A stretch of 9,523 bases of DNA from an uncultured Lachnospiraceae bacterium (GCA_902803305.1 CADCPL010000221.1:1-9523), one strand, 5' to 3'; positions 1 through 8,190 are shown, counted from the stretch's first letter. Made by a program: numbers and translations. Notes: generated by a model not told the origin, from the sequence alone.

Positions 1-809
1 CGGAGCTTTTCGCAAAGCTTCCTGCAGTCTTCAAGCGCAAATCCGTCGCCGACTATGTGCCATCTGATCCTGTCATCACTTGTAAGCGCCGCCGCTCTTA
101 TAATGGTCTCGGCGCTCTGCATCTTGCCTACGTTTCCGGCAAATACATAGTCCACTGTTTCCTTCTCAGATATAGTGTTGCCGGATCCTATATCCGAAAA
201 CAGTTCATCAGCAAACTGAGGGATGTGGATGAACCTGCGGTCTTTGATCCGAAGTTCCTGCGTAAAATATTTTTCAAACTGACGCGACGACAATCCTATC
301 ACTTTCGCGCCCTTGTATATCCTGATGCTGACGAACTTCATCAGCCTGAAGAATGCACTGCTCCTGCCGATACCCATGCTCGTAAGGCTCTCTGGCCACA
401 GATCGAGACAGTACAATCCGATCTTCTTCGTCCTTCCGAACCACTTGGCAACATATGCCGGGATAGCCATCAGAACGGGCGAAAGCTGATATACGAATAT
501 GACATCGAAGTCCTTTTTCATCGTAAGAGCTTTAAGGCTTCCGAAGAATACAAACGAGACATAGTTGATGGCAAGTCCTGCCTTTCCTTCGGTCCTCGGG
601 CGCTCCTTTACACGTATGATATGCACATTGTTCACAACCTCATCGCGGTGCTTTCTGCCCTTGTATTCTTCCGGAATGATACCCATCGGATAATTCGGAA
701 GGCCGGTCAGGACCGTAACCTCGTGGCCGCGGCGTACAAGCTCTTCGCACACTTCATGTATACGGAACGGTTCCGGATGATAGTATTGACATACGACAAG
801 TATCTTCAT
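1..809 (-). CDS. Glycosyltransferase family 4 (GT-B), 3'-truncated by the window edge
   Basis: This is the N-terminal 269 residues of a GT4-type glycosyltransferase; the family is usually about 400 residues, so roughly the last third lies outside the window. It probably adds a sugar from a nucleotide-sugar donor to a lipid-linked glycan on the cytoplasmic face of the membrane. The start MKILVVCQYYHPEP is the typical first strand and loop of a GT-B Rossmann fold. GLPNYPMG (residues 36-43) and LDLWPES (135-141) are hallmarks of the WbuB/WcaI-like branch. FAGNVGKMQ (223-231) and IVGDG (252-256) begin the C-terminal nucleotide-binding domain. The E-x7-E donor-binding motif would lie beyond the edge and cannot be checked. 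The ATG overlaps the TGA of the upstream epimerase gene by one base (TGATG), with AGGAA five to six bases before it. The acceptor and donor sugars cannot be told from sequence. Confidence 0.93.
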   Translation of the reverse strand, partial: MKILVVCQYYHPEPFRIHEVCEELVRRGHEVTVLTGLPNYPMGIIPEEYKGRKHRDEVVNNVHIIRVKERPRTEGKAGLAINYVSFVFFGSLKALTMKKDFDVIFVYQLSPVLMAIPAYVAKWFGRTKKIGLYCLDLWPESLTSMGIGRSSAFFRLMKFVSIRIYKGAKVIGLSSRQFEKYFTQELRIKDRRFIHIPQFADELFSDIGSGNTISEKETVDYVFAGNVGKMQSAETIIRAAALTSDDRIRWHIVGDGFALEDCRKLCEKL

Positions 810-1747
810 CAATTCCTGTCCTTCGAGGCTCTTCCGACCGATTCAAGGTAATCCCTTACCTCATCGCCTATCGCACTCCTGAAAGTCCTCGGATCATATC
901 CGAAATCCCTTGTTGCCTCCTCGTGCGGATATACTCTCGGTTCGCACAGTCTCTGTACTTTTTCGCGATAATCGATCTTTCCGATCGATATCAGATAAAC
1001 AAGCCAGGCGCCGCCATATGCGACCGGAAACGGCACGCTGAAAAATCTCATCTTCTTCGACAGATAAGCACCCATCTCTATGAGCATATCGCGAAGTGTT
1101 ATCTCTTCTCCGCCGGAAAGTATATAGTCGTGACCGCCCGTGATCTTTTCATTAACAAGGACGTCAAAGTATGCACGTCCGAGGTCCTTAAAATGCACCG
1201 GCTGAAGTTCGTAATCCGCATTGTTAACGACCGGCATGATCGGGAATCTGTCAACCATCCTGATAAAGGATGACACGTTCTTATCGTTTATCGTTCCGTA
1301 TATCATCGTAGGCCGGAGTATCGTGAGTATGATGTTCTTGCTCCTGCACATCATATATACAAAATCATCGATGTTCCTGTATTCTTCCCCGGCTTCTTTA
1401 TATTTGGAATAAATGCCGGTCGTATGTACCATGATCATACGTCTGACAAAATTGCCCGCTGCAGCTGTAGTCAGCTGTCTCGACCAGTGTATCCCCGCGA
1501 TATGGACTATCGTATCAACGCCGAGCAGTGCTTCGGAAAGGAACAGTTCATCCTCCAGATCGCCGTAGCATCTCTCGACATCAAAGCACGTAAGGATCTC
1601 ACTGTCCCGCTCCCTCTCGTGATGAAGCAGGAGTCTCACCCCTCCCGGAAACATCTGTCTTATGACGTCCTGATGCTTTTCCAGGTAGTAAGCAAATGCC
1701 TGTCCTGATTTTCCGGTGATACCGGTTATCGCCAAAATTTCGTGCAT
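809..1747 (-). CDS. NAD-dependent epimerase/dehydratase (extended SDR), nucleotide-sugar type
   Basis: A 312-residue cytoplasmic oxidoreductase of the extended short-chain dehydrogenase family. The N-terminal Rossmann signature TGITGKSG (residues 8-15) binds NAD(P). GDLED (62-66) is the acidic turn after a later strand. The active site is likely YSKYK (Y113, K117), which fits the YxxxK pattern, preceded by TT at 109-110. RPTMIYG (145-151) is the conserved segment seen in nucleotide-sugar epimerases. Residues about 237-256 are unusually hydrophobic and may form a membrane-touching helix. The gene lies between an initiating sugar transferase and a glycosyltransferase. By analogy with CapN of S. 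aureus or WbpV-like enzymes it could reduce a 4-keto-6-deoxy-HexNAc nucleotide to the sugar that the transferase uses; this is inference from context. The start has a good ribosome site (GAAAGG, spacer 5). The exact substrate is unknown. Confidence 0.9.
   Translation of the reverse strand: MHEILAITGITGKSGQAFAYYLEKHQDVIRQMFPGGVRLLLHHERERDSEILTCFDVERCYGDLEDELFLSEALLGVDTIVHIAGIHWSRQLTTAAAGNFVRRMIMVHTTGIYSKYKEAGEEYRNIDDFVYMMCRSKNIILTILRPTMIYGTINDKNVSSFIRMVDRFPIMPVVNNADYELQPVHFKDLGRAYFDVLVNEKITGGHDYILSGGEEITLRDMLIEMGAYLSKKMRFFSVPFPVAYGGAWLVYLISIGKIDYREKVQRLCEPRVYPHEEATRDFGYDPRTFRSAIGDEVRDYLESVGRASKDRN
813..817 (-). promoter_or_regulatory. Ribosome binding site of the family 4 glycosyltransferase
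   Basis: AGGAA on the minus strand, three bases from ATG by raw gap, lies inside the last codons of the upstream epimerase gene. Together with the TGATG stop/start overlap it fixes the start at 809 and suggests translational coupling. Confidence 0.6.
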
Positions 1748-1752
1748 AGAAG

Positions 1753-1758
1753 CCTTTC
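1753..1758 (-). promoter_or_regulatory. Ribosome binding site of the SDR epimerase
   Basis: GAAAGG lies five bases before the ATG at 1747. Its first base is the last base of the TAG stop of the upstream sugar transferase gene, so termination and initiation sites abut. Confidence 0.7.
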
Positions 1759-2351
1759 TATTTCCGGCTCGGGCCGCCTTCGCTGACCCCTTCTGCCTTC
1801 GCGACCTTAAAGAATGTTCCGAAGAAGCATTTCATATCAAACAGGAAGCTTAGTTTCCTGACGTATTCTCCGTCATACGCCGCCTTAACATCAATGGAAA
1901 GCTCGTCACGTCCGTTGATCTGAGCCCATCCGGTAAGTCCGGGTCTTACATCGTTGGCACCGTATTTGTCACGCTCTTCGATCAGGTCATACTGATTCCA
2001 CAGCGCGGGGCGCGGACCGACAAAACTCATGCTCCCGGCAAAAATGTTAAACAGCTGCGGTATCTCATCTATCGAATACTTCCTGATCTTTTCCTGAAAC
2101 GGTGACAGGAGCTTTGCCGTATCCATCAAGTGTGTCGGCGTATCCGACGGTGCAGTCACGGGCATCGAGCGAAACTTTATGATCATGAAATGCGTTTTGT
2201 GTATCCCGACACGCTTCTGTTTAAAGAAAACCGGGCCCGGAGAATCGATCTTGATGAGCAGCGCTACCACAAGCATCGGAATGGCGGTCACCACTATCCC
2301 GATACCCGAAAGCACTATGTCTATGAGTCTTTTAAAAAACTTCTGATACAT
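1758..2351 (-). CDS. Initiating sugar transferase (monotopic phosphoglycosyl transferase, WcaJ/PglC/CapM type)
   Basis: A 197-residue enzyme that transfers a sugar-1-phosphate from a UDP-sugar to polyprenyl phosphate, the first membrane step of capsule, exopolysaccharide or glycoprotein glycan synthesis. It has the compact PglC-like form: one hydrophobic re-entrant segment (about residues 9-33) and no extra N-terminal membrane helices. Visible family motifs are KRLID (7-11), SPGPVFFKQKRVG (37-49), KFRSM (59-63), the catalytic Asp-Glu dyad in SIDEIPQL (D95, E96), FVGPRPALWNQ (110-120) and RPGLTGWAQINGRDE (136-150). Covalent phosphosugar-aspartate chemistry is established for this family. It follows uvrA after 30 bases and precedes the epimerase by 10 bases, with a good ribosome site (AGAGG, spacer 6). 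The sugar is not readable from sequence; N-acetylated 6-deoxyhexoses are common for the relatives that have an SDR neighbour. Confidence 0.96.
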   Translation of the reverse strand: MYQKFFKRLIDIVLSGIGIVVTAIPMLVVALLIKIDSPGPVFFKQKRVGIHKTHFMIIKFRSMPVTAPSDTPTHLMDTAKLLSPFQEKIRKYSIDEIPQLFNIFAGSMSFVGPRPALWNQYDLIEERDKYGANDVRPGLTGWAQINGRDELSIDVKAAYDGEYVRKLSFLFDMKCFFGTFFKVAKAEGVSEGGPSRK

Positions 2352-2357
2352 GATCTA

Positions 2358-2362
2358 CCTCT
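2358..2362 (-). promoter_or_regulatory. Ribosome binding site of the sugar transferase
   Basis: AGAGG lies six bases before the ATG at 2351, within the 30-base gap after uvrA. This is the longest noncoding stretch in the window. I see no GC-rich hairpin plus T-run terminator and no clear -35/-10 pair in it. Confidence 0.7.
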
Positions 2363-2381
2363 GTGACCTTACGAGCCGCGC

Positions 2382-5231
2382 CTACTTGATGCGGTCTCTC
2401 TTTAGAAACGGTGCGATATAAGCTCCGGTAAACGATTTTTTATTCTTGGCGACTTCCTCGGGAGGGCCGACAGCTATCACCTTTCCGCCTTCATCTCCGC
2501 CTTCGGGACCGAGATCGATCAGATAATCCGCCGTCTTGATCACGTCAAGATTGTGCTCGATCACGACAACGGTATTGCCTCCGTCGGTCAGCCTCTGGAG
2601 TATCTCCACCAGCTTGTGGACATCCGCAAAATGCAGTCCGGTCGTAGGCTCGTCAAGTATATATATGGTCCTTCCCGTGCTTCTTCTCGAAAGCTCCGTG
2701 GCCAGCTTGATACGCTGTGCCTCACCTCCGGAGAGTGTTGTCGACGGCTGTCCGAGCTTAATATATCCGAGTCCCACCTCGTAAAGCGTTTCGATCTTTC
2801 TTTTTATCGCGGGAATGTTCTCAAAGAACGGAAGCGCCTCCTCAACAGTCATGTTCAGAACATCGTATATGCTCTTTCCCTTATACTTTACTTCAAGTGT
2901 TTCCCTGTTATATCTCCTGCCCTTGCAGACCTCGCACGGCACATATACATCCGGCAGGAAATGCATCTCAATCTTGATTATACCATCTCCGCTGCAGGCT
3001 TCGCATCTTCCGCCTTTTACGTTGAATGAAAATCGTCCTTTCGCGTAACCTCTTTCCCTCGCATCCGATGTCGTGGCGAACAGATCCCTGATAAGATCAA
3101 ACGCTCCGGTATATGTTGCGGGATTGGACCTCGGCGTTCTTCCTATCGGTGACTGGTCAATCGCGATTATCTTGTCCAGTTCTTTGATGCCTTCGACGGA
3201 CTTGTGTTTTCCGGGAATGGTCCTTGCCCTGTTAAGGTCGTGCGCAAGTCTTTTGTACAGTATCTCATTGATAAGCGAACTCTTTCCCGATCCGGATACT
3301 CCGGTAACGCACGTGAATACACCGAGAGGTATATCAACGTTTATGTTCTTCAGATTGTTTTCGGCTGCGCCTTTTATCTTCAGGAACCCCTGCGGCTTGC
3401 GGCGCTTTGCCGGCACGGGTATGAACAGCTCGTGCCGGAGGTACCGGCCCGTTATCGACTCGGGATTATTCTTGATATCTTCTATCGTTCCGGCACAGAC
3501 AACGCATCCTCCCTCGCTCCCGGCTCCCGGTCCGATATCGACTATGTAATCTGCCGCGAGCATCGTGTCCTCATCATGTTCCACGACTATAAGGCTGTTT
3601 CCGAGATCCCTCAGATTCTTCAGCGCTCCGAGAAGCTTTCCGTTATCTCTCTGATGAAGGCCTATGCTCGGTTCATCGAGTATATATGCAACTCCCACAA
3701 GACCCGAACCGATCTGGGTCGCGAGTCTTATCCTCTGCGCTTCGCCGCCGGAGAGCGATCCCGTATTTCTTGTAAGAGTCAGATATCCGAGACCGACTTC
3801 CACAAGAAACGATAGTCTTGCTCTTATCTCTTTGAGTATCCTTGCGCCGATCAGTTCCTGCTGCTTCGTCAGCTTCAGATCGTCGATGAAAGCCTTGAGC
3901 TTTATGATCGACATATCCGTCATCTCATGTATATTGATGCCTCCGACCGTCACGGCCAGCGCACCTTTTTTAAGTCTCATGCCTCCGCACTCCTCACAAG
4001 GAGTGAACCTCATGTATGTCTCATATTCCGCTCTGGAGCTTTCGGAAGATGTTTCCCTGTATCTTCTCTCGACGTTCCCGATCAGGCCTTCAAACGGCAC
4101 ATCATAAACGCCTTCTCCGCGCATTCCCTTATAGCGGACCTTGAGCACCTCTCCGCCCGTTCCGTCGATGATAAGGTCATGTACCTTTTTCGTGTACTTT
4201 TCAAAAGGCGTATCAAGGCTGAACTTATACTTCCTGCTCATTGCATCGAGCGTTGCATATGTAAAGCTGCTCTTGTCGTTGCACGACTGCCATCCGGGTA
4301 CAACGATCGCACCGTCCATGATCGAGAGCGACTTATCAGGGATCATAAGGTCTTCATCAAATCTCATCTTGTATCCGAGGCCCGCACACTCACTGCAGGC
4401 TCCGAACGGGTTGTTGAAAGAAAAGCTCCTGGGCTCTATCTCTTCGATGCTGATATTACAATCCGGACATGAAAAGCTCTGTGAAAAAGTCATCGGATCA
4501 CCGTCTATGACATCAACATACACGAGTCCGTCGGACAGCTGCATCACTGTCTCGATCGAGTCCGTCAGTCTCTTGTTGATCCCGGGTTTTACAACAAGCC
4601 TGTCCACCACGATCTCGATGTTATGCTTGATGTTCTTGTCAAGTTTGATCTCTTCGGAAAGATCGTACATGTTCCCGTCAACTCTTACCCTGACAAATCC
4701 GCTCTTTACGGCGCGCTCAAATACCTTGGCGTGTTCTCCCTTTCGCCCTCTTACAACAGGTGCCATAAGCTGGATCTTCGTTCCTTCGGGAAGGGCGAGT
4801 ATCGCATCGGTCATCTGATCGACGCTCTGACGCATGACCTCCTTGCCGCAGTTCGGGCAGTGCGGGATACCTATCCTCGCATACAACAGCCTGAAATAAT
4901 CATATATCTCCGTGACCGTTCCGACTGTCGATCTCGGGTTCTTGTTGGTGGATTTCTGATCTATCGATATGGCAGGCGGAAGTCCTTCGATCGAATCAAC
5001 CTCGGGTTTTTCCATCTGTCCGAGGAACTGTCTGGCGTACGAAGACAATGACTCCATATACCTTCTCTGACCCTCGGCATATATGGTATCAAAGGCAAGC
5101 GAAGACTTGCCCGATCCCGACAGTCCCGTCAGGACGACCAGTTCATTTCTCGGTATATCAATATCAATGTCATTCAGGTTATGCTCCTTGGCTCCCCTGA
5201 TCCTGATCATCGGATCTATCGCTCTACTCAT
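2382..5231 (-). CDS. uvrA: Excinuclease ABC subunit UvrA
   Basis: A complete 949-residue UvrA, normal length for the family. It is the ATPase that scans DNA for bulky lesions and loads UvrB in nucleotide excision repair in the cytoplasm. Two ABC modules are intact: Walker A GLSGSGKS (36-43) and GVSGSGKS (644-651), ABC signatures LSGGEAQR (493-500 and 833-840), and Walker B segments ILDEPSIGLH (517-526) and ILDEPTTGLH (858-867). The zinc-binding cysteine pairs are present: C125/C128, C255/C258 with C279/C282, C412/C415, and C743/C746 with C766/C769. The start ATG overlaps the end of the preceding acetyltransferase-like gene by eight bases (ATGAGTAG), and GAGGT/AAGG sites lie in that gene's last codons. 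There is no intergenic space for its own promoter. All key residues are present, so it should be functional. Its neighbours are glycan genes, and uvrB lies three genes upstream. Confidence 0.99.
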   Translation of the reverse strand: MSRAIDPMIRIRGAKEHNLNDIDIDIPRNELVVLTGLSGSGKSSLAFDTIYAEGQRRYMESLSSYARQFLGQMEKPEVDSIEGLPPAISIDQKSTNKNPRSTVGTVTEIYDYFRLLYARIGIPHCPNCGKEVMRQSVDQMTDAILALPEGTKIQLMAPVVRGRKGEHAKVFERAVKSGFVRVRVDGNMYDLSEEIKLDKNIKHNIEIVVDRLVVKPGINKRLTDSIETVMQLSDGLVYVDVIDGDPMTFSQSFSCPDCNISIEEIEPRSFSFNNPFGACSECAGLGYKMRFDEDLMIPDKSLSIMDGAIVVPGWQSCNDKSSFTYATLDAMSRKYKFSLDTPFEKYTKKVHDLIIDGTGGEVLKVRYKGMRGEGVYDVPFEGLIGNVERRYRETSSESSRAEYETYMRFTPCEECGGMRLKKGALAVTVGGINIHEMTDMSIIKLKAFIDDLKLTKQQELIGARILKEIRARLSFLVEVGLGYLTLTRNTGSLSGGEAQRIRLATQIGSGLVGVAYILDEPSIGLHQRDNGKLLGALKNLRDLGNSLIVVEHDEDTMLAADYIVDIGPGAGSEGGCVVCAGTIEDIKNNPESITGRYLRHELFIPVPAKRRKPQGFLKIKGAAENNLKNINVDIPLGVFTCVTGVSGSGKSSLINEILYKRLAHDLNRARTIPGKHKSVEGIKELDKIIAIDQSPIGRTPRSNPATYTGAFDLIRDLFATTSDARERGYAKGRFSFNVKGGRCEACSGDGIIKIEMHFLPDVYVPCEVCKGRRYNRETLEVKYKGKSIYDVLNMTVEEALPFFENIPAIKRKIETLYEVGLGYIKLGQPSTTLSGGEAQRIKLATELSRRSTGRTIYILDEPTTGLHFADVHKLVEILQRLTDGGNTVVVIEHNLDVIKTADYLIDLGPEGGDEGGKVIAVGPPEEVAKNKKSFTGAYIAPFLKRDRIK

Positions 5232-6747
5232 CGTACCTTACCTCAAATGTTTCAAGCATATAAGCCTGCCCTGTTTTCTCTGAAACGGCAAACAGCCTGA
5301 TCTCCTGCTGTGCCATAAAACGCCTTTGTATACTGAGTGAAAATCTGTCGACCCCTTCTTCCATCGACTGTTTGTGAAGCTTGCTGTAATCCGTCTCCAT
5401 GCATTCGTCATCAGTCATCGCATATACGTCCATCCTGCCAAGATCGGCGGGTGCATTTATCACGCCGTCGAGCCTGAATATCGCGGTCGTATCATTCGGA
5501 TCGAGCCATATTACAGACCCTTCAACGCGTCCACCGGATGCGCCGGTGACTTCGTATCCGACACCCGGATCGCTTTCAAACGTACCGTCGCCCTTATATG
5601 CCGGCTCATAATAGTAATCGCTAAAATCAGTCGTCAGCGGCATCTCGCTCGAGATGGACCTCTCCGCAGTCTCGAATATAACAACGTCGGGGAATGTCAG
5701 ATTGACAAAATACTGCACGTAATCAAAGTTCTGTCTGTGAACAAAATATACCTCGCGAAAACGGTCATCGTAGAACTTCTGATACGACTGAAAATAACTG
5801 TCGGTAAATACGAGCAGCCTTCTGTTGTTCGGTGCCTCCTGATTGATGTGATGGGTATAGAACGTATCTGTGTTGCAGTCCATCACAGGCCGCAGCAGTT
5901 CGGTATAATCCGCCATACCGTCATCGCGAAGAGTAAATAGCGGAATATCTTCATCGATCGCAAACTTTGCATTATCAAGGGAATCAACGTGTACCATCTC
6001 AAGATCAAAATCCGATGCATCAAGCCTCGGAACGTCGTCAAACCAGTTCTGTATCTTTTCATCTATGAGGGCGTGGCCTATGAACGCACCTCTGTCATTC
6101 CAGTGCGTAACGTCATACATTTTGTTGTACAGAAGATCCCCGCCTTTTGCCGCAAGCAGCTGATCTTTCGGATCGATATACTCAACCCCCGACTGCGCCA
6201 TCCTGCTGTCAAGATAGTCAAGCACGGACTGTCTGCTCTCATCGACATTAACTGTCTCGGGGAAATACTCCGGATAGATCGTCTTCTTATCCGGACATAC
6301 AAAATACAGGAACCGGATGTCCTTTGACGCCAGATAGTCGTTCGTTTTTTCAAGGAACGAGACCATGGAATCTATGTATTCTCTGTCGGTGTTGAGCCTC
6401 TGATATGCCGCTATGTAGTCCTTATCCTTGTAGTAAATATGCCCCTGCCTGCCCCACATAAAGAGAGGATTGACCATGGATCCGAAGAGCGCATTATTCG
6501 CCTCGGTATAAACGGCTATGGCACTTTCACGGAATCCTATCCTGTCATTGACATAGTTGTAGACCGACTTCATATAGTCTTCGGACATTTCAAACTCCGG
6601 CCACTCTTCAAGCATCTTGTTCTCATACTCCGATACCTGGTCCTTCTTAATGTTCATAAATGCGGCCGGCAGTATCAGCATGATGAGAAACGCGGCAAAG
6701 AACAGTGCCTGCGGTATATGGTTTTTATCAAAGATCCATCTGTTCAT
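5224..6747 (-). CDS. AlgX/AlgJ-like SGNH (DHHW family) protein, probable extracytoplasmic glycan O-acetyltransferase
   Basis: A 507-residue membrane-anchored protein. A single hydrophobic helix (about residues 13-31) follows a short basic N-terminus, placing the rest outside the cell. ENKMLEEWPEF (42-52) and VNDRIGFRE (66-74) are the N-terminal signature of AlgJ/AlgX/DHHW proteins. The probable catalytic residues are D212 and H215 in DVTHW and the nucleophile S317 in FTDSYFQ. These form an SGNH-like triad, with DS where other relatives have GDS. Residues about 395-507 look like an added beta-rich domain, recalling the carbohydrate-binding module of AlgX. The inferred role is to receive an acetyl group from the MBOAT protein encoded six bases upstream and transfer it to a secreted polysaccharide. 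The start has only a weak ribosome site (AGG twelve bases away), so it probably relies on coupling with the MBOAT gene. The glycan acceptor is unknown. Confidence 0.88.
   Translation of the reverse strand: MNRWIFDKNHIPQALFFAAFLIMLILPAAFMNIKKDQVSEYENKMLEEWPEFEMSEDYMKSVYNYVNDRIGFRESAIAVYTEANNALFGSMVNPLFMWGRQGHIYYKDKDYIAAYQRLNTDREYIDSMVSFLEKTNDYLASKDIRFLYFVCPDKKTIYPEYFPETVNVDESRQSVLDYLDSRMAQSGVEYIDPKDQLLAAKGGDLLYNKMYDVTHWNDRGAFIGHALIDEKIQNWFDDVPRLDASDFDLEMVHVDSLDNAKFAIDEDIPLFTLRDDGMADYTELLRPVMDCNTDTFYTHHINQEAPNNRRLLVFTDSYFQSYQKFYDDRFREVYFVHRQNFDYVQYFVNLTFPDVVIFETAERSISSEMPLTTDFSDYYYEPAYKGDGTFESDPGVGYEVTGASGGRVEGSVIWLDPNDTTAIFRLDGVINAPADLGRMDVYAMTDDECMETDYSKLHKQSMEEGVDRFSLSIQRRFMAQQEIRLFAVSEKTGQAYMLETFEVRYDE
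5236..5244 (-). promoter_or_regulatory. Ribosome binding site of uvrA, inside the upstream gene
   Basis: GAGGTAAGG on the minus strand holds two overlapping Shine-Dalgarno cores: GAGG ends nine to ten bases before the ATG at 5231, and AAGG ends four bases before it. It sits within the final codons of the DHHW/AlgX-like gene, whose TAG stop falls just after the uvrA start, so uvrA translation is probably coupled. Confidence 0.7.
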
Positions 6748-6753
6748 ATCGTG

Positions 6754-8190
6754 CTAAAACCTGAAATAGATAAACGGTGAATACGTCGTATTGACGATGA
6801 ATATATAACTTATAACGAGCAGGATCAAAAGACATGCATGCCTTGCGATCCTCGCTCCCTTTTTATCGCTTTCTCCAAACTGTGCTATGTAGGAGCTTAT
6901 ACGCCTCGGAAGCACCTGTGCCCACGGAACGCAGGCTATAACAGCTATGATCAGGAAAAACCAGAGTCTTGCATCAAGGAAAAATCCCGTATCAAATGCC
7001 CTGTAACCTCCCGGCCCTGCTCCGAACATAACCTTGATATACGAGAGAGCTTCTCCTATATCCTCTACCTTGAACAGTATCCATCCGAGTGTTACTGCAA
7101 GCATCGTATAGCCCCATTTCAAGATCGATGAGATCGGCGCGGGGATCTTTATTCCAAGCGATCTTCCGCGAAAAGCACGCTCGACCAGCATGAACAGGCC
7201 ATGCCACAGTCCCCATATGATAAAGGTCCAAGCGGCCCCGTGCCATATACCGGTTGCAATGAACACGATCAAAAGGTTCACATACACATTCCCCGTACGT
7301 GATCCGCCAAGCGGTATATAGAGATAATCCCTGAACCAGTTCGACAGTGAGATATGCCATCTCCTCCAGAACTCCGTTATCGATCTCGATATATAAGGGT
7401 AATTGAAATTCTCTCGAAACGTAAATCCGAACATCTTTCCGAGGCCTATCGCCATGTCGGTATATCCGGAAAAATCAAAGTAGATCTGCAGCGTATAAAG
7501 GATCGCGCCAAGCCATGCAACAGGTGCGGAAAGTCCCGCCGTTATCCCGAATATGTTATCGCACACCTCTCCGAGCGTGTTTGCAATGACCGCCTTCTTG
7601 GCAAGTCCTACGATAAACCTCTCTACTCCCTTTGTGATCTCATCGGGTGTGATCACGGGTTCATCAAGTGCATCTCTTACTTCGGAATACCTTATTATCG
7701 GTCCCTGAAGAAGCTGCGGGAACATCGTGATATAAAGCGCAAAATGAAGTATATCCTTTGCTTTTTCCTGACCGCGGTATACGTCTATCACATATGACAT
7801 ACACTGGAAAGTATAAAAAGATATGCCAAGCGGCAGGATGATCTCCGGTATCTCTATGTTTCTGGAAAGCATTTTTCCGAACGTCTCCACAAGCATTCCC
7901 GTGTATTTGAAATATATAAGGGATCCAATATTTGCAATGACCGACACGATGAGGACAGTCTTTCTTGCACCTGGAGAAAATCTTTCTTTTGCGGCAACGA
8001 ACTCACCGAACAGATAATTGATCACGACCGAAGACAGGAGATAGATAAGATGCTTCGGGCCGCCGCACGCATAAAAAGCAAGGCTCGCAACCAACAGCCA
8101 GAAGTTGCGTGCCTTTTTAGGTAGGATATGATAGCCGATGATGACTATCGGCAGATATATACATAAAAATATGACCGAACTAAATACCAT
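6754..8190 (-). CDS. MBOAT family O-acyltransferase (AlgI/PatA/DltB-like)
   Basis: A 478-residue polytopic membrane protein of the usual AlgI length. It is expected to carry an acyl group, usually acetyl, across the cytoplasmic membrane for modification of a cell-surface polymer. Hydrophobic segments run from residue 3 to the end. Hallmarks are LPLGISFYTFQ (119-129), FPQLLQGPI (157-165), YFDFSGYTDMAIG (237-249), the FWRRWHISLSNWFRDYLYIPLGG block (274-296, H279) and the active-site histidine H317 in GIWHGAAW (314-321). The downstream gene encodes an AlgX/AlgJ-like partner, the standard pairing for O-acetylation. The start codon overlaps the TAA of the upstream glycosyltransferase by one base (TAATG). 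The only ribosome-site-like bases (AGG) are two bases from the ATG, too close for strong independent initiation, so coupling is likely. The absence of DltA/C/D neighbours argues against teichoic acid alanylation. Confidence 0.96.
   Translation of the reverse strand: MVFSSVIFLCIYLPIVIIGYHILPKKARNFWLLVASLAFYACGGPKHLIYLLSSVVINYLFGEFVAAKERFSPGARKTVLIVSVIANIGSLIYFKYTGMLVETFGKMLSRNIEIPEIILPLGISFYTFQCMSYVIDVYRGQEKAKDILHFALYITMFPQLLQGPIIRYSEVRDALDEPVITPDEITKGVERFIVGLAKKAVIANTLGEVCDNIFGITAGLSAPVAWLGAILYTLQIYFDFSGYTDMAIGLGKMFGFTFRENFNYPYISRSITEFWRRWHISLSNWFRDYLYIPLGGSRTGNVYVNLLIVFIATGIWHGAAWTFIIWGLWHGLFMLVERAFRGRSLGIKIPAPISSILKWGYTMLAVTLGWILFKVEDIGEALSYIKVMFGAGPGGYRAFDTGFFLDARLWFFLIIAVIACVPWAQVLPRRISSYIAQFGESDKKGARIARHACLLILLVISYIFIVNTTYSPFIYFRF

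Noticed and set aside
57..851. A 264-codon open frame on the plus strand
   Set aside because: It is antisense to the family 4 glycosyltransferase gene, whose minus-strand frame has clear GT-B motifs. The plus-strand translation has no recognisable domain and is compositionally odd.
2352..2381. The 30-base gap between uvrA and the sugar transferase as a terminator or promoter
   Set aside because: No GC-rich hairpin with a T-run and no convincing -35/-10 pair; it contains only the ribosome site of the next gene.
2536..5051. Several 80-225-codon open frames on the plus strand opposite uvrA
   Set aside because: They are shadows of uvrA codon usage, with no ribosome sites or family motifs. The minus strand encodes an intact UvrA throughout.
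5532..5548. Hairpin caccgg-atgcg-ccggtg
   Set aside because: It falls inside the Gly-rich linker codons of the DHHW gene and is not followed by a T-run; not a terminator or operator I can support.
5641..5656. Perfect 7-base inverted repeat (catctcg / cgagatg) with a 2-base loop
   Set aside because: It lies within the DHHW coding sequence, has no T-run and no link to a gene boundary; a short palindrome like this is expected by chance.
5374..5940. A 188-codon plus-strand open frame opposite the DHHW gene
   Set aside because: It is antisense to a gene with a conserved membrane anchor and catalytic motifs; nothing recognisable in its translation.
7332..7341. GAACCAGTTC, similar to a LexA/DinR half-site pair
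   Set aside because: The spacing between half-sites is two bases instead of four, and it lies in the middle of the MBOAT coding region.
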